From: Gammaproteobacteria bacterium
Lineage (GTDB): Bacteria > Pseudomonadota > Gammaproteobacteria > SZUA-152
DNA length: 42,045 nucleotides
Assembly: GCA_022627515.1 (NCBI GenBank)
Contig: JAKEGK010000021.1
Span: forward strand, 1 to 42,045
Reading direction: 5' to 3'
Shown here: positions 40,094 to 42,045 of the stretch, piece by piece
Layout of the letters: each line of letters opens with the position of its first letter
How positions within the stretch are numbered: the first letter of the stretch is position 1
Notes under the pieces: model-generated
The model's input: only the letters and a program-made list of their open reading frames with translations
Told to the model about the DNA's origin: nothing
Databases searched by the model: none
Translations under genes and position numbers: made by a program

Positions 40094-41305
40094 TCAACGT
40101 GGATCAGGAAACAATCCCGGCATCCAGCGCGGCGCCAATTCAGCGGGTAAAGCCAGCCTTAAAGGCGACCGTTGACTGTCGGAAACGATAACACCGCGAC
40201 CTATTAATGAAGCGACGATACGCCGTGCCTGCCGGTCGCTGAGATTAAGCAAAGTCATCACATCACCCCGAGGTAATTCACCACGATAAAGAACGGTTTC
40301 CAGGATCATCCCTGCTTTTGCGGGTAATGCGCCGAGACGTATTTCTTCTTCCGTCCAGAGTAAAATCCGGTTTCGTAAGCGATCGAGTTGCACCAGGTTC
40401 TCCATAAACTGTACCTGATCAATACACGTTTGCAGAAAAAATTGCGTAAACGACGCCAAAGCTTCTTCGCTTAAATGGCCCCGGCCATCCAGGTCATTAC
40501 GACGTGGCAGGTCACACTCCATTAAATGGCGTTTATACCTGTCAACGCTACGCGCCAGGCCGCGTGCAATGGACCAAATGCCCCTGGTATCCAGTGATTC
40601 ACGCAACATGGCATATGACATTAACCGCGCCACCCGGCCATTGCCGTCCAGGAACGGATGAATCCACAGCAAACGGTGATGGGCGCTTGCTGCTGCTAAT
40701 ATGGCGTCGGTTTTTCTCAACTGTTGGTAGGCTTGTTCAAAGCGAGACATAAATCGCGGCAATGCACCCGCACTCACCGGAATATGGCGCCCCACCTTGA
40801 CATCGCGTGCGCGCAACTGGCCGGCAATGACTTTCGTGCGTTCACCCGTATCCGGGTCTTCTGCCCATAACAGATCTTCGGGCAGCAATTCACTAAAGCG
40901 GCGATGAATTTCACAGATACCTTCACTACTGGTCGCGCGTCCATCTAATCCGCCATCATCGATCCATTGCTGCACCGCAATATGCGCCCTAGCTTCAAAT
41001 TGCAGGTTGCGCTGTTCGGTATTGCTGCTGTAGTCATTCTTAAGTGCGCGCTCAATGTCTATCGGGTGGGTATCATGGCCTTCAATCAGGTTGCTGTAAT
41101 AACAATTCACCAAGCGCACCAGATCCGCCAACGAACCCAAAACACTCTCGGGTAAACTGCGGTGAAATCCCGTGGCGCAGCTCACCAATTCCAAAGCAAG
41201 ATCCGTCAATTCACCATGGTGTTTTGAGCTTTCGCGGATAAGCATCGGCTCCATCAAATCGGGCGATTCACCGCGATCTACAGGCGTATCATTGACCTTT
41301 ATCAT
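40094..41305 (-). CDS. Fic-domain protein with winged-helix C-terminus, 403 aa
   Basis: Fic proteins transfer AMP or similar groups to target proteins. The active-site motif 'HPFLDGNGRVAR' (HxFxDGNGRxxR) lies at about 220-231. An N-terminal 'SNLIEGHD' fits the inhibitory [S/T]xxxE[G/N] helix of class II Fic proteins, meaning the enzyme would be autoinhibited. The segment 'AGQLRARDVKVGRHIPVSAG' forms the target-binding flap. The C-terminal 110 residues ('LPRGDVMTLLNLSDRQARRI', 'VASLIGRGVIVSDSQRSPL') form a winged helix that may bind DNA. Single gene, no Phd-like partner next to it, although two TA modules are close by. Confidence 0.9.
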   Translation of the reverse strand: MIKVNDTPVDRGESPDLMEPMLIRESSKHHGELTDLALELVSCATGFHRSLPESVLGSLADLVRLVNCYYSNLIEGHDTHPIDIERALKNDYSSNTEQRNLQFEARAHIAVQQWIDDGGLDGRATSSEGICEIHRRFSELLPEDLLWAEDPDTGERTKVIAGQLRARDVKVGRHIPVSAGALPRFMSRFEQAYQQLRKTDAILAAASAHHRLLWIHPFLDGNGRVARLMSYAMLRESLDTRGIWSIARGLARSVDRYKRHLMECDLPRRNDLDGRGHLSEEALASFTQFFLQTCIDQVQFMENLVQLDRLRNRILLWTEEEIRLGALPAKAGMILETVLYRGELPRGDVMTLLNLSDRQARRIVASLIGRGVIVSDSQRSPLRLALPAELAPRWMPGLFPDPR

Positions 41306-41783
41306 GACTGGTTAATAGTAGGCAAATTATCTATTAAATACATAAGGATAATAAATATTTACTGAAAACATGGCCGATTAAATGGCCGTTTGCAAGGCCG
41401 GATCCATTCTACTCCGTCCCTCCCTCTAATTTCTTCTCGTCATCCCGGCTCTTATCATCATACCGGCGCTGTCAAAGCCTGCCCCGGCATGCTGTAAGCC
41501 GGGGCCGGTATCCATTCTCTTATCCCTCCCTTTGTAAAGGGAGGCGAGGAGGGATTTTCTCAGCGCCACCTATATCTACACTCAACCCCCAAACATGAAC
41601 CAGGTCACATATCAATTCCTAAAAACTGGTTTATAGTTACTAAATCCCTTAAAAAAACCAACCAACACCACAACACAAAATTTTATCGAAACAAGCAATA
41701 AGCATTGTTGCATGCCGAGATTTCCCACTGTTTAACACCCGTCAGTGCCATTCACTTATCACCAGCATAAAAAGACAAGCACC
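41306..41783. other. Intergenic region with repeats
   Basis: Includes a REP-like copy (41475-41515, see separate entry) and an AT-rich stretch. No gene is supported before the cold-shock gene start at 41784. Confidence 0.5.
41475..41545. repeat. REP-like repeat and CCCTCCC palindrome
   Basis: AAGCCTGCCCCGGCATGCTG then TAAGCCGGGGCCGGTATCC, nearly identical to 39752-39791; next to it CCCTCCCTTTGTAAAGGGAG (41524-41543), also seen at 32090. The adjacent occurrence of both units suggests a compound element. Confidence 0.75.
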
Positions 41784-42045
41784 ATGCGCAGCAAAGGAAA
41801 AATAACCACCTGGAACGACGAAAAAAGATTTGGCTATATCACGCCTGCTTCCGGCGACAAACCGATCTTCGTTCACATCAGCGCTTTCAGTAACCGCAAC
41901 CGGCGCCCGGAGCTCAATCAACGGGTAACCTATGCCGCAACCACCGACAAACAGGGCCGACCATGCGCCATCAATGTCACGCTGGCCGGGGATCGGCTCT
42001 CGCAAATGCCCAAACTCACCACCGGTTCCCTGCCAGTCATGACAG
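41784..42045 (+). CDS. Cold-shock-domain/DUF1294 protein, N-terminal part (cut by window edge)
   Basis: An ATG at 41784 gives 'MRSKGKITTWNDEKRFGYIT', then 'PASGDKPIFVHISAF', a cold-shock domain with the RNP1-like 'KRFGYI' and RNP2-like 'IFVHISAF' motifs. The following 'RRPELNQRVTYAATTDKQGR' matches proteins in which a CspA domain is fused to a DUF1294 membrane domain. The frame is still open at 42045, so the membrane part lies outside. The protein binds single-stranded nucleic acid; the role of the fusion is unknown. The RBS is weak (AAAAGA). Confidence 0.85.
   Translation, partial: MRSKGKITTWNDEKRFGYITPASGDKPIFVHISAFSNRNRRPELNQRVTYAATTDKQGRPCAINVTLAGDRLSQMPKLTTGSLPVMT

Overview
The window looks like chromosomal DNA of a free-living gammaproteobacterium, possibly autotrophic. 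This is inferred from gene families only: a CspA-DUF1294 type protein, Fic and Phd/RelE modules, Sec lipoproteins and Gly-rich C-terminal anchors, together with archaeal-type genes (class V fructose bisphosphatase, minimal SufC/SufB pair, pyruvoyl arginine decarboxylase, deoxyhypusine-synthase homologue). No rRNA, tRNA or CRISPR was recognised. Coding density is low, and intergenic spaces are full of short palindromic and tandem repeats.

Layout. 1-3.2 kb: a lipoprotein and the start of a second exported protein (minus strand), a broken small exported gene, and a spondin-domain secreted protein. 3.4-9.3 kb: metabolic and regulatory genes, namely a Ycf45-like AAA+/R3H ATPase, FBP aldolase/phosphatase, a DUF4177-like protein, a PNPOx-like flavoprotein, and a two-gene polyamine operon (DHS-like enzyme then pyruvoyl arginine decarboxylase). 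9.5-11.4 kb: a complete group II intron with its maturase, sitting inside a palindromic repeat. 11.9-13.3 kb: two gene remnants (multihaem cytochrome and surface protein) joined head to head. 13.4-19.4 kb: a NifA-type sigma54 activator, small orphan proteins, a GAF protein and a large exported protein of unknown function. 19.5-22.3 kb: an SDR and a fusion of a Clp1/Grc3-like P-loop kinase with an RNase Z-like metallo-beta-lactamase, broken near its 3' end by a frameshift. 22.7-24.2 kb: a dead IS4-type insertion sequence with terminal repeats. 24.5-29.9 kb: GH13 branching-type enzyme, a small orphan, a secreted beta-propeller/TSP3/beta-helix protein, and an HhH glycosylase-like protein. 30.1-31.8 kb: minimal SUF pair. 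32.3-41.3 kb: accessory zone with three toxin-antitoxin modules (one with a frameshifted toxin), a Fic protein, a MITE with target-site duplication, an unusual array of hairpins, and a giant TSP3-repeat surface protein. The 3' end cuts a cold-shock/DUF1294 gene.

Most distinctive signals: (i) at 33083-33229 six consecutive hairpins; four carry the same GTCTGGAACA-type apex on differing stems at 25-27 nt spacing, not compatible with coding and resembling a protein-binding RNA; (ii) short-period tandem repeats (9-18 bp, often 15 bp) directly upstream of several genes, two of which multiply promoter hexamers (TTGACA, TATAAT); (iii) mobile elements placed in or next to palindromic repeats; (iv) the kinase/RNase Z-like fusion and the propeller/TSP3/hexapeptide fusion.
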